DNA of 48,778 nucleotides from Streptomyces griseus (GTDB taxonomy: Bacteria > Actinomycetota > Actinomycetes > Streptomycetales > Streptomycetaceae), in NCBI GenBank assembly GCA_002154345.1, contig MUNB01000002.1:1-48778 (forward strand), written 5' to 3'. A program made the translations under genes and the position numbers. Of this stretch, positions 24,668 to 32,388 are shown in pieces; position 1 is the first letter of the stretch, and every line of letters starts with the position of its first letter. Below the pieces are notes generated by a model that had not been told where the DNA came from, made no database searches, and worked only from the letters and a program-made list of their open reading frames with translations.

Positions 24668-26110
24668 TCAGAGGATCGAACCGGGGGTGTAGTTCGCCGC
24701 CTCGGGGTGCTGCTTGGTGATCTCCTCGATCCGGGCGACGAGGGACGAGACCTGGTCGCCGGCGGCACCTGTGAAGGAGAGCTTGTCGGCCATCAGCTCG
24801 TCCAACTGCGCGCGGTCCAGCGGGATCCGCTCGTCCGCGGCGAGCTTGTCGAGCAGTTCGTTGCGCTCGGCACCCTGCTCCCGCATCGCGAGGGCGGAGG
24901 CGACCGCGTTCTCCTTGATCGCCTCGTGCGCCACCTCGCGGCCCACCCCGGCCCGGACGGCACCCATCAGGACCTTGGTGGTGGCCAGGAACGGAAGGTA
25001 GCGGTCCAGCTCGCGCGCCACGACGGCGGGGAACGCGCCGAACTCGTCCAGCACCGTCAGGAAGGTCTCCAGGAGGCCGTCGAATGCGAAGAACGCGTCC
25101 GGGAGCGCCACCCGGCGGACCACGGAACAGGACACGTCGCCCTCGTTCCACTGGTCACCCGCCAGCTCACCCGTCATCGAGGCGTAGCCGCGCAGGATCA
25201 CCATCAGACCGTTCACCCGCTCGCAGGAGCGCGTGTTCATCTTGTGCGGCATCGCGGACGAGCCGACCTGGCCGGGCTTGAAGCCCTCGGTCACCAGCTC
25301 GTGGCCGGCCATCAGCCGGATGGTCTTCGCCACCGAGGAGGGCGCCGCGGCGAGCTGTACCAGGGCGGTGACCACGTCGTAGTCGAGCGATCGGGGGTAG
25401 ACCTGACCGACAGAGGTGAACGCCTCGGCGAAGCCGAGGTGCCCGGCGATGCGCTGCTCCAGGTCGGCGAGCTTGTCCGCGTCGCCGCCGAGCAGGTCCA
25501 GCATGTCCTGCGCCGTGCCGACCGGGCCCTTGATCCCGCGCAGCGGGTAGCGGGAGAGGAGGTCCTCCAGGCGGCCGTAGGCGACCAGCAGCTCGTCGGC
25601 CGCGGTCGCGAAGCGCTTGCCCAGCGTCGTCGCCTGCGCGGCGACGTTGTGGGAGCGGCCGGCGATGACGAGTTCGCGGTACTCCGCCGCGAGCTTGCCG
25701 AGCCGGGCCAGTACGGCCACGGTGCGGTTGCGCATCAGCTCCAGCGAAAGGCGGATCTGAAGCTGCTCGACGTTCTCCGTCAGGTCCCGGGAGGTCATGC
25801 CCTTGTGGACCTGCTCATGACCGGCGAGGGCGTTGAACTCCTCGATCCTGGCCTTCACGTCGTGCCGGGTGATCTTCTCGCGCTCGGCGATCGAGGCCAG
25901 GTCCACCTGGTCCAGCACGCGCTCGTAGTCGGCCAGCGCCGCATCGGGCACCTCGATCCCGAGGTCCTTCTGAGCGCGCAGCACCGCCAGCCACAGCTGA
26001 CGCTCCAGCTTCACCTTCTGCTCGGGGGACCAGAGGACGGCCAGCTCCGCCGAGGCGTAGCGGCCGGCCAGGACATTGGGGATGCGAGGCTTCGCAGACA
26101 CAGCAGTCAC
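24668..26110 (-). CDS. purB: adenylosuccinate lyase
   Basis: The 480-residue enzyme is a fumarase/aspartase-superfamily lyase. Signature loop GSSAMPHKMNTRSCERVNGL carries the flexible catalytic serine; GKRFATAADELLVAYGRLED and KGMTSRDLTENVEQLQIRLS hold substrate-binding residues, and GRSHNVAAQATTLG contains the active-site histidine. It catalyses two steps of purine synthesis: SAICAR to AICAR and adenylosuccinate to AMP. The GTG at 26110 is preceded by a TAGAAT box (26124-26119) at a distance that predicts a leaderless transcript. Single housekeeping gene, with mug downstream. Confidence 0.97.
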   Translation of the reverse strand: MTAVSAKPRIPNVLAGRYASAELAVLWSPEQKVKLERQLWLAVLRAQKDLGIEVPDAALADYERVLDQVDLASIAEREKITRHDVKARIEEFNALAGHEQVHKGMTSRDLTENVEQLQIRLSLELMRNRTVAVLARLGKLAAEYRELVIAGRSHNVAAQATTLGKRFATAADELLVAYGRLEDLLSRYPLRGIKGPVGTAQDMLDLLGGDADKLADLEQRIAGHLGFAEAFTSVGQVYPRSLDYDVVTALVQLAAAPSSVAKTIRLMAGHELVTEGFKPGQVGSSAMPHKMNTRSCERVNGLMVILRGYASMTGELAGDQWNEGDVSCSVVRRVALPDAFFAFDGLLETFLTVLDEFGAFPAVVARELDRYLPFLATTKVLMGAVRAGVGREVAHEAIKENAVASALAMREQGAERNELLDKLAADERIPLDRAQLDELMADKLSFTGAAGDQVSSLVARIEEITKQHPEAANYTPGSIL

Positions 26111-26118
26111 GTAAACAG

Positions 26119-26124
26119 ATTCTA
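26119..26124 (-). promoter_or_regulatory. -10 box of purB promoter, leaderless start predicted
   Basis: TAGAAT on the minus strand ends 8 bases before the purB GTG, so transcription should begin at or within two bases of the start codon. No ribosome-binding site is visible. No good -35 was seen 16-18 bases upstream. Confidence 0.5.
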
Positions 26125-26198
26125 CTGGCGGTTTGTGCAGGCCAGCGACGCGCCCTGCTTTGTGGCTTGCTACGAAGGCGCGGGGGGACAGTCGAGTG

Positions 26199-26220
26199 AC
26201 AGGGGAGGAACAGGGGAGGA
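26199..26220. repeat. 11-base tandem repeat in the purB-SGNH gap
   Basis: Two exact copies of acaggggagga, followed by a partial third (acagagg), lie in the 173-base gap between purB and the SGNH hydrolase gene. Apart from the purB -10 box this gap shows no other structure. Confidence 0.8.
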
Positions 26221-26283
26221 ACAGAGGAGTGGAGGGATGGAAGGCAGGGTGTGGCGGGCCGGGCCGGGCCCGGTGGTCTCGGG

Positions 26284-27153
26284 TCAGTCGGCTTCAGGGG
26301 TGCTCAGTGTGGCGTCGGGGGAGGCGGCGCGGTGCCAATCCGTCACCGGGCCGGGGGTCTCGGCGTTCGTGGGCGTGATCCAGAAGGCCCTGCCCGTCGC
26401 GGCGTCGAAGTGTGCGCCCGAGCGGCCGTCGCCGGAGGAGCGGCCGGTGAGCCGTCGCCCGATCCACGGGGCGAGGTGGCGGCGGGCGAAGCGGATGTCC
26501 TCGGTGCGCCGGGACGCCCAGCGCGGGGGTGCGGTGGCGGGGACCGGCGTCCACCAGTCCTGCTCGGCCGGAAGCCCCAGGGTCTGCCAGACCGCCTCGG
26601 CGACGCGCCGGTGACCTTCGGCGGTGAGGTGCAGCCGGTCCACGTCCCACATCCGGGGGTCGCTGAGCGACGGTGCGCTGTAGAGATCGACCACCGTCGC
26701 CCCGTGCCGGGCGGCCAGGTCGTCGATCAGGGTGAACAGCTCCTCCATGCGGGGCCGGAAGCGTTCCAGCACCGGTCCGTTGCGGGCGGGGCTGCGCATC
26801 AGGACGAGCTGCTTGCAGGACGGGGCCAGACGTTCCACGGCCTCTTCCAGCCGCCCCTTGACCAGGCCCATGTCGCACTTCGGGCGCAGCGTGTCGTTGA
26901 GCCCGCCGACGAGCGTCACCACATCGGCCCGGAGCGCGACCGCCGCCTCCACCTGCTCGTCGACGATCTGGCCGATGAGCTTCCCGCGTACGGCGAGATT
27001 GGCGTACCGGAAGCCGGGGGACCGGGAGGCCAGCCGGGAGGCGAGGACATCGGCCCAGCCCCGGTAGCTTCCGTCGGAGAGCAGGTCCGACATGCCCTCG
27101 GTGAACGAGTCGCCGACCGCGACAAGACTGGTGTAGGAGGCATTCAGTTCCAT
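26284..27153 (-). CDS. SGNH/GDSL-family esterase or lipase
   Basis: A 289-residue SGNH hydrolase with block I VAVGDSFTEGMSDLLSDG (nucleophile Ser in GDSFTEG), the block II glycine in YANLAVRGKLIG, block III TLVGGLNDTLRPK (Asn), and block V MWDVDRLHLTAEGHRRVAEA (Asp and His). No signal peptide is present, so the enzyme is probably cytoplasmic. The extra C-terminal ~80 residues (RRTEDIRFARRHLAPWIGRR onward) are low in recognised motifs. Substrate unknown; such enzymes deacylate lipids, sugars or natural products. Confidence 0.9.
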   Translation of the reverse strand: MELNASYTSLVAVGDSFTEGMSDLLSDGSYRGWADVLASRLASRSPGFRYANLAVRGKLIGQIVDEQVEAAVALRADVVTLVGGLNDTLRPKCDMGLVKGRLEEAVERLAPSCKQLVLMRSPARNGPVLERFRPRMEELFTLIDDLAARHGATVVDLYSAPSLSDPRMWDVDRLHLTAEGHRRVAEAVWQTLGLPAEQDWWTPVPATAPPRWASRRTEDIRFARRHLAPWIGRRLTGRSSGDGRSGAHFDAATGRAFWITPTNAETPGPVTDWHRAASPDATLSTPEAD

Positions 27154-27240
27154 GGCCCGACAATCCTACCGGTCGGTACGCCGGTGGGCCAGCGGGGTTG
27201 TGGACCAGCGGATCGGCCGGCCAGAAGGCCGGCCGGCGGT

Positions 27241-28260
27241 TCAGCGGGACTGCGGGCGTCCGACGAGTTCGCGCAGGACGTCCTCCATCGTGACCATGCC
27301 GGCCAGTCGGCCGTCCTCGTCGAGGACGGCCGCCAGGTGGGTCCTGCTGCGTCGCAGGGCGGTGAGCACGTCGTCCAGCGGGGTCGCCGCCCGGACGCGC
27401 GCGATCGGCCGCATCGCCGTCACCGGGAAGGGCACGTCGCGGGGCGTCGCGTCCAGGGCGTCCTTCACATGGAGATAGCCGAGGATGCGCTGCTCGCTGT
27501 CCATCACCGGGAAGCGGGAGAACCCCGACTCGGACGAGAGCCGCTCCAGCTCCTCCGGAGTGGTGCCGACCCGGGCGTACAGCACCCGGTCGACCGGCAT
27601 CACCACATCCCGTACCGGCCGACGGCCCAGCTCCAGAGCGTGGTGGAGCCGTTGCGCCGAACGGTCGTCGACCAGCCCGGCGTCCCCGGCGTCCTGCACC
27701 ATCCGGGCCAGTTCGTCGTCCGAGAACGTCGCGGAGACCTCGTCCTTCGTCTCCACCCGCAACAGCTTCAGCAGGGTGTTGGCGAACGCGTTGATCGTGA
27801 AGATCACCGGACGCAGGCCACGGGCCATCGCGACCAGCGGCGGGCCCAGCAGCAGGGCGCTCCGCGCCGGTTCGGCCAGCGCGATGTTCTTCGGGACCAT
27901 CTCGCCGAGGAGCATGTGCAGATAGGTCGCCACCGCCAGCGCGATGACGAACGACAGCGGGTGGACCAGTCCGTGCGGCACCCCCACCGCGTCGAAGACC
28001 GGCTCCAGCAGATGCGCGATGGCCGGTTCGGCGACGATGCCCAGCACCAGGGTGCAGAGCGTGATGCCGAGCTGGGCGGCGGCGAGCAGCGCGGAGACGT
28101 GTTCCAGCCCCCAGATGACACTGCGGGCCCGCCGGTTCCCAGCCTCGGCCTCCGGTTCGATCTGGCTGCGGCGTACGGAGATCAGGGCGAATTCGGCGCC
28201 CACGAAGAAGGCGTTGGCCACGAGGGTCAGCAGGCCGATGAAGAGCTGCAGAACGATCAC
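27241..28260 (-). CDS. CNNM/HlyC-like membrane protein with CBS pair (short paralogue)
   Basis: A 339-residue hemolysin-family protein. The DUF21/CNNM domain spans about residues 1-190 (MIVLQLFIGLLTLVANAFFV; LGITLCTLVLGIVAEPAIAH; LHMLLGEMVPKNIALAEPAR), followed by two CBS motifs (RDVVMPVDRVLYARVGTTPE; VRAATPLDDVLTALRRSRTH to the C-terminus). CNNM proteins transport magnesium or other divalent cations; hemolytic function is a historical label. It lacks the C-terminal CorC_HlyC domain of its upstream neighbour, with which it overlaps by 4 bases, so the two may form a heteromer. Confidence 0.9.
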   Translation of the reverse strand: MIVLQLFIGLLTLVANAFFVGAEFALISVRRSQIEPEAEAGNRRARSVIWGLEHVSALLAAAQLGITLCTLVLGIVAEPAIAHLLEPVFDAVGVPHGLVHPLSFVIALAVATYLHMLLGEMVPKNIALAEPARSALLLGPPLVAMARGLRPVIFTINAFANTLLKLLRVETKDEVSATFSDDELARMVQDAGDAGLVDDRSAQRLHHALELGRRPVRDVVMPVDRVLYARVGTTPEELERLSSESGFSRFPVMDSEQRILGYLHVKDALDATPRDVPFPVTAMRPIARVRAATPLDDVLTALRRSRTHLAAVLDEDGRLAGMVTMEDVLRELVGRPQSR

Positions 28261-29597
28261 CGCGCGCCCTCCGTCCGGTCGTCATCGGAGCCGGGCAGCG
28301 GGGCGTGCAGCAGGGCCCGCGCGGCCCGCCGGCCCGCGGCGTCCACCACGTCGATCCGCCATCCGGCCAGCTCGACGCCGTCGCCCACCGTCGGGATCCG
28401 TCCGAGCTCGGCGGCGATCAGCCCCGCGAGCGTTTCGTAGGGCCCGTCCGGTACCCGTAGACCGATCCTGCGGAGCTGGTCGGTGCGCGCCGCCCCGTCG
28501 GCCGACCACAGGGTCCGCCCGTCGGCGTCCTCACCGGCCGCGGCGAGGTCGGGCGTCTCGTGCGGATCGTGCTCGTCCCGGACCTCGCCGACGACTTCCT
28601 CCACGATGTCCTCCAGCGTCGCGACCCCGGCCGTCCCGCCGTACTCGTCGATCACCACGGCCATCGCGAGCCGCCCGGACAGCCGGTCCAGCAGCTTGTC
28701 CACGGTGAGCGTCTCCGGTACGAGAAGGGGCTCGCGCAGCAGTTCCGAGACCCGGGTGCGGGGCCGCCGGTCGGCGGGGATCGCCAGCACGTCCTTGATG
28801 TGGGCCACGCCGACCACGGTGTCCAGGCTGCCCCGGTAGACGGGAAAGCGGGAGAGACCGGTCGCCCGCGTGGCGTTGGCGACGTCCTCGGCCGTCGCGT
28901 GCAGCTCCAGCGCGGTCACCTGGACCCGCGGGGTCATCACGTTCTCCGCGGTCAGCTCCGAGAGGTTCAGGGTGCGGACGAAGAGTTCGGCGGTGTCCGC
29001 CTCCAGCGCCCCGGCCTTCGCCGAGTGCCGGGCCAGCGCCACCAGCTCCTGCGGGCTGCGGGCGGAGGCCAGCTCCTCGGTCGGTTCCAGACCGAACCGG
29101 CGCAGGATCCGGTTGGCCGTGTTGTTGAGGTGGCTGATGAAGGGCCGGAACACCGCGGTGAACGCACGCTGCGGAGTGGCCACCGCCTTGGCCACGGCCA
29201 GTGGCGAGGAGATCGCCCAGTTCTTCGGAACCAGTTCGCCGACCACCATCAGGACCACCGTCGACAGCGCCGTACCGATGACGAGCGCCAGGGTGGACGC
29301 GGCGGCGGGAGGCAGCCCCGCCGCCTCGACGGGGCTCCGGATCAGCTTGGCGATGGACGGTTCGGAGAGCATGCCGATCACCAGGTTGGTGACGGTGATG
29401 CCGAGCTGGGCGCCCGAGAGCTGGAAGGTGAGGCTGCGGACCGCCTTCAGTGCGCTCCCGGCACCCCGGTCGCCCCGCTCGACAGCCCGTTCCAGCTCAC
29501 CGCGCTCCACGGTGGTCAGCGAGAACTCCGCCGCGACGAACGCGCCGCAGGCGACGCAGAGCAGCAGGGCGACGAGCAGCAGAAGCACTTCGGTCAT
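28257..29597 (-). CDS. CNNM/HlyC-like membrane protein with CBS pair and CorC_HlyC domain
   Basis: A 446-residue protein with the full family order: DUF21 membrane domain (LLLLVALLLCVACGAFVAAE; QLGITVTNLVIGMLSEPSIA; VVGELVPKNWAISSPLAVAK), two CBS motifs (ENVMTPRVQVTALELHATAE; LVPETLTVDKLLDRLSGRLA) and the terminal CorC_HlyC domain (RRIGLRVPDGPYETLAGLIA). CBS pairs bind ATP or other adenosine ligands and gate transport. Probable role in magnesium or cobalt homeostasis. It is the first gene of the two-gene unit, ATGA overlap with the next. Confidence 0.92.
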   Translation of the reverse strand: MTEVLLLLVALLLCVACGAFVAAEFSLTTVERGELERAVERGDRGAGSALKAVRSLTFQLSGAQLGITVTNLVIGMLSEPSIAKLIRSPVEAAGLPPAAASTLALVIGTALSTVVLMVVGELVPKNWAISSPLAVAKAVATPQRAFTAVFRPFISHLNNTANRILRRFGLEPTEELASARSPQELVALARHSAKAGALEADTAELFVRTLNLSELTAENVMTPRVQVTALELHATAEDVANATRATGLSRFPVYRGSLDTVVGVAHIKDVLAIPADRRPRTRVSELLREPLLVPETLTVDKLLDRLSGRLAMAVVIDEYGGTAGVATLEDIVEEVVGEVRDEHDPHETPDLAAAGEDADGRTLWSADGAARTDQLRRIGLRVPDGPYETLAGLIAAELGRIPTVGDGVELAGWRIDVVDAAGRRAARALLHAPLPGSDDDRTEGAR

Positions 29598-29737
29598 CGG
29601 TTCACCTCCGTCCCATGATCGGGCAGGGACGGAAAGACCGCGCGGTGTCGGCGGAAACGGCTACCAAGCATCCTGGGCGTCTGCCCGGCCGCGCGCCGTC
29701 CTACCACCGTCTGCGCATCTGCGCATCTGCCCGTCCG

Positions 29738-30172
29738 TCAGTCCGTCAGATGCTTCACCCAGCGGCTCCACTGCGGCTCGGGCGCGTAGCCCGCCGCGCG
29801 CCAGGCGTGCTGGGCCGAGGTGTTGCGGTCGAGCACCATGGCGTCGGCGCGCCGTCCGCCCAGTGCGGTGAACCGTTCCTCGGCCGCCGCGAGAAGGGCG
29901 CCGCCCACGCCCCGGCGCCGCTGGTCCGGATGGACCGCGAGCCGGTAGAGATGGCAGCGCCAGCCGTCGAATCCCACGATGACGGTGCCCACCAGCACCC
30001 CCTCCCGTTCCGCGAGGAGCAATGCTTCGGGGTCCCGTTCCACCAGGCGTGCGACGCCGTCCCCGTCGTCGCTGATGCTGGTGCCCTCGGCGGCCACCTT
30101 CCAGAAGGCGAGGACCTCGTCCAGGTCGGCCGGGGTCGCGGACCGTATCGAAAGATCGTTCATGACGGCCAT
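29738..30172 (-). CDS. GNAT family N-acetyltransferase
   Basis: A compact 144-residue GNAT protein. Motif A with the pyrophosphate loop is LYRLAVHPDQRRRGVGGALL; motif B is NTSAQHAWRAAGYAPEPQW. The acceptor substrate is unknown. A second ATG at 30163 (MNDLSIRSATPADL) is the more typical N-terminus and may be the real start; GGATGG precedes it. Downstream, 29710-29750 holds short imperfect repeats (ctgcgcat, ccgtcagt) without clear role. Confidence 0.87.
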   Translation of the reverse strand: MAVMNDLSIRSATPADLDEVLAFWKVAAEGTSISDDGDGVARLVERDPEALLLAEREGVLVGTVIVGFDGWRCHLYRLAVHPDQRRRGVGGALLAAAEERFTALGGRRADAMVLDRNTSAQHAWRAAGYAPEPQWSRWVKHLTD

Positions 30173-30230
30173 CCCACCACCCGTCGCGCGGGGCGTCGAT
30201 CGCGTTTCGCCGTGCGGACACCCCCTCCTC

Positions 30231-30260
30231 TTGCCGGTGCTAGCGCGGCCGCGCTAGCGT
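30231..30260 (+). promoter_or_regulatory. toxin-antitoxin promoter with 20-base palindromic operator
   Basis: TTGCCG (30231-30236), an 18-base spacer and TAGCGT (30255-30260) form the promoter. Between and over these boxes lies a perfect 20-base palindrome, 30239-30258, made of GCTAGCGCGG and its reverse complement. The predicted start point coincides with the GTG at 30267, so the mRNA should be leaderless. The layout is typical of autorepression by a ribbon-helix-helix antitoxin. Confidence 0.75.
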
Positions 30261-30266
30261 GATGGT

Positions 30267-30494
30267 GTGCCCAAGACCCAGTTGAACGTTCGAGTGGACG
30301 AGGCCACCGCCGAGGCCGCGCGACAGCGCGCGCTGCAGAGGGGGATGAGCGTGAACCGCTACATAGAAGAACTGGTCCAGCGGGACGCGGGCGAGGTCGG
30401 ACACACCTTCGTCGAGGCCGCGGCCGACTTCATGAAACAGTACGAGTCGGTGTTCGCCGAGGAGTTCGGCCCGGAGCGCGAAGGTACCCGTTGA
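30267..30494 (+). CDS. ribbon-helix-helix antitoxin-like protein
   Basis: A 75-residue protein. The N-terminal 40 residues are a ribbon-helix-helix DNA-binding fold: strand TQLNVRVDEATAEAAR, then GMSVNRYIEELVQRDAGEVG. The C-terminal 30 residues (FVEAAADFMKQYESVFAEEF) are acidic and probably bind the toxin. The GTG start has no ribosome site and sits at the predicted transcription start. Its TGA overlaps the TTG of the next gene. From memory, Streptomyces homologues are annotated as antitoxins of a Fic-type system. Confidence 0.82.
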   Translation: MPKTQLNVRVDEATAEAARQRALQRGMSVNRYIEELVQRDAGEVGHTFVEAAADFMKQYESVFAEEFGPEREGTR

Positions 30495-30862
30495 ATCTGC
30501 GGATCGACCTCTCCTGGCTGCTGATGGTCGCCGAGCACAAGACGCCCGGAGACCCGCAGGTCGTCGACTGGGGTGCGCTGGTCGCCGCCGTCGCACGGCA
30601 TGACGCGGAGATCTTCGGCAGCGCCGTCTACAGCGACCCGCACGCGCGGGCGGCCGCCCTGTTGCAGCTGCTGCTGCATGTGCCCGCACTCGAACACTCC
30701 AACGCGATGTTCGCCTCGGCCGTCGCCTACGGCTATCTCGTCGCCTCCGGGCTCAAGGTCATCACCTCGCCCGAGCAGGTCCGCGATCTGGCGCTGCTGG
30801 TGAAGCAGGGCAAGGCGGACGTCCGGGCCATCGCCGACGAGCTGCGGCAGTGGAGCGTGTGA
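30491..30862 (+). CDS. Fic/Doc-fold toxin-like protein with degenerate Fic motif
   Basis: A 123-residue protein coupled to the antitoxin by a 4-base overlap (TTGA). Size and helical pattern match the Doc branch of the Fic fold: DPHARAAALLQLLLHVPALE aligns with the helix before the Fic motif and FASAVAYGYLVASG with the helix after it. Where active proteins have HPFxDGNKR, this one has PALEHSNAM (65-73): the catalytic His becomes Pro and the GNK loop is changed, with only Asn71 kept. His63 and His69 are nearby. Either the chemistry is lost or altered. A TTG start is unusual but no better start exists. Confidence 0.72.
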   Translation: MNLRIDLSWLLMVAEHKTPGDPQVVDWGALVAAVARHDAEIFGSAVYSDPHARAAALLQLLLHVPALEHSNAMFASAVAYGYLVASGLKVITSPEQVRDLALLVKQGKADVRAIADELRQWSV

Positions 30863-30887
30863 GACCGGGCCGCACCACCGGGCGGGC

Positions 30888-31565
30888 TCAGTCCTCCGCG
30901 AACGGCTTGCGGGCCACGCCCAGGACACAGGGCGACGAAGGCACCTGGAGGCCCGACTCCGGAATGCGCAGCCTGCGGTACGTGCCCATCTCGAAGCCCG
31001 CCGCCGCGATCGCCGCCAGCGGATCCCGGGCGGTGTGACAGCCGCCGAAGAGCAGCGGCCACACGGTCCGGTCGGCCGCCCGCTGCGCCGTGGCCAGCGC
31101 CCGGCCCGGAGCCAGCCCGTGCTCGAAGAACCGCAGTTCGCCGCCCGGGCGCAGGACGCGCCTGATCTCGGCGAGCGCCCGGGGCAGATCCCGTACGGTG
31201 CACAGGACCAGGGACGCCACCGCCCCGTCGAAGGCCTCGCTCTTGACCGGCAGCGCCTCCGCGGCCCCCGGCACCACGTCCACCGGCACCTCGGCGCGCA
31301 GCCCGGAGCGGACGGCGAGCCGGCGCAGCGAGCGCTCCGGCTCCAGCGCCACGACCTCCGAGACGGCGCCGGGGTAGTGCGCGAAGTTCAGCCCGTTCCC
31401 GGCGCCGACCTCGATGACCCGGCCCGAGAGCCCCGCCAGCAGCTCCTCGCGGTACGCGGCGATGCCGCCCTTCAGGTCGGCGGTCACGCTCACCCGGGCG
31501 TAGAAGCGGGCGAAGACCGGGTGGTGCACGGCGTTCCGGGGAAGCTTCCTGCTGCGCAGCTGCAT
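30888..31565 (-). CDS. class I SAM-dependent methyltransferase
   Basis: A 225-residue methyltransferase with motif I VIEVGAGNGLNFAHYPGAVS (SAM-binding GxGxG), the acidic end of strand 2 (VVALEPERSLRRLAV), motif II/III VASLVLCTVRDLPRALAEIR and LRPGGELRFFEHGLAPG. The pattern fits the UbiE/METTL7-like group acting on small lipophilic substrates. The ATG at 31565 has a GGAGG ribosome site. It lies 124 bases downstream of bioD on the same strand, but its motifs do not single it out as BioC, so a role in biotin synthesis is only a possibility. Confidence 0.87.
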   Translation of the reverse strand: MQLRSRKLPRNAVHHPVFARFYARVSVTADLKGGIAAYREELLAGLSGRVIEVGAGNGLNFAHYPGAVSEVVALEPERSLRRLAVRSGLRAEVPVDVVPGAAEALPVKSEAFDGAVASLVLCTVRDLPRALAEIRRVLRPGGELRFFEHGLAPGRALATAQRAADRTVWPLLFGGCHTARDPLAAIAAAGFEMGTYRRLRIPESGLQVPSSPCVLGVARKPFAED

Positions 31566-31580
31566 GACGGACCTCCGTCG

Positions 31581-31619
31581 AGGAGTGGACGTGACGCTCA
31601 AGGAGTGGACGTGACGCTC
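31581..31619. repeat. 20-base tandem duplication upstream of the methyltransferase
   Basis: aggagtggacgtgacgctc occurs at 31581-31599 and again at 31601-31619, one base apart, just upstream of the methyltransferase ribosome site. A recent duplication; it could alter the leader of that gene. Confidence 0.9.
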
Positions 31620-31689
31620 CTCCACGATTCTCCCCCGGATCGCCCCGGCGGGAATCCCCGAGGACCGCCCGCCGCCACCGCCCGCCCCG

Positions 31690-32382
31690 TCAGCGCGCGG
31701 CCCAGGTCCCCCCGAGCTCCGGAGCCAGCCAACCCGGCGCGCCGTCGGCGAAGTCGGCGCCCGACAGCGAACCCGCTCCGGCCGGTACCGCGCCCAGCAG
31801 CGGTGCGCCGGCCGCCACCGGCAGATCCTCGATGTTGCAGCGGGCCGCGAGGTCCGGCTCCGCGGGCATGCTGCCGATCACGACGCCCCGGCAGCTCAGC
31901 CCCCGGTTCCGCAGCGCCTCGGCGGTCAGCGTGGTGGCGTTCAGCGTGCCCAGACCCGCGGGGGCCACCACCAGCACCGGCGCGGACAGCAGCCGGGCCG
32001 CGTCCGCGAGCGTGCCGCCCTCGTCGTCGAACCGTACGAGGAGCCCGCCCGCACCCTCCACCAGCACCAGGTCGTGCTCGGTGGCCAGCTTCTCCGCCGC
32101 CTCGGCCACCTCGAACGGCCGTACGGGCACGAGTCCCGCCCGCCGGGCGGCCGTGGCCGGGGCCAACGGCTCGGGGAACCGCGCCAGTTCGACAGCGGTG
32201 ACATGGCTGCCCGCCAGGCGCGCCACCTCGGCCGCGTCACCCGGCTCCCCGGGCGCGAGCCCGGTCTGCGCGGGCTTGAGCACCGCGACCCGGCGTCCCC
32301 GCGCGGCGGCCGCCACCGCGGCGGTCACCACGGTCTTGCCGATCTCCGTGCCCGTACCGGACACCACCAGAATCGTCGGCAT
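31690..32382 (-). CDS. bioD: dethiobiotin synthetase
   Basis: A 230-residue P-loop enzyme: [20 protein letters not shown] (Walker [10 protein letters not shown]), [20 protein letters not shown] (substrate lysine region), and [20 protein letters not shown]. It closes the ureido ring of dethiobiotin from DAPA, CO2 and ATP. It is the last gene of bioB-bioA-bioD, starting 6 bases after bioA ends. Length is normal for the family. Confidence 0.96.
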   Translation of the reverse strand: MPTILVVSGTGTEIGKTVVTAAVAAAARGRRVAVLKPAQTGLAPGEPGDAAEVARLAGSHVTAVELARFPEPLAPATAARRAGLVPVRPFEVAEAAEKLATEHDLVLVEGAGGLLVRFDDEGGTLADAARLLSAPVLVVAPAGLGTLNATTLTAEALRNRGLSCRGVVIGSMPAEPDLAARCNIEDLPVAAGAPLLGAVPAGAGSLSGADFADGAPGWLAPELGGTWAAR

Positions 32383-32388
32383 ATCGGC

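Noticed and set aside
29710-29750. Short repeats (ctgcgcat, ccgtcagt) as a regulatory array
   Set aside because: Only two or three imperfect units, located downstream of a stop codon; no supporting structure.
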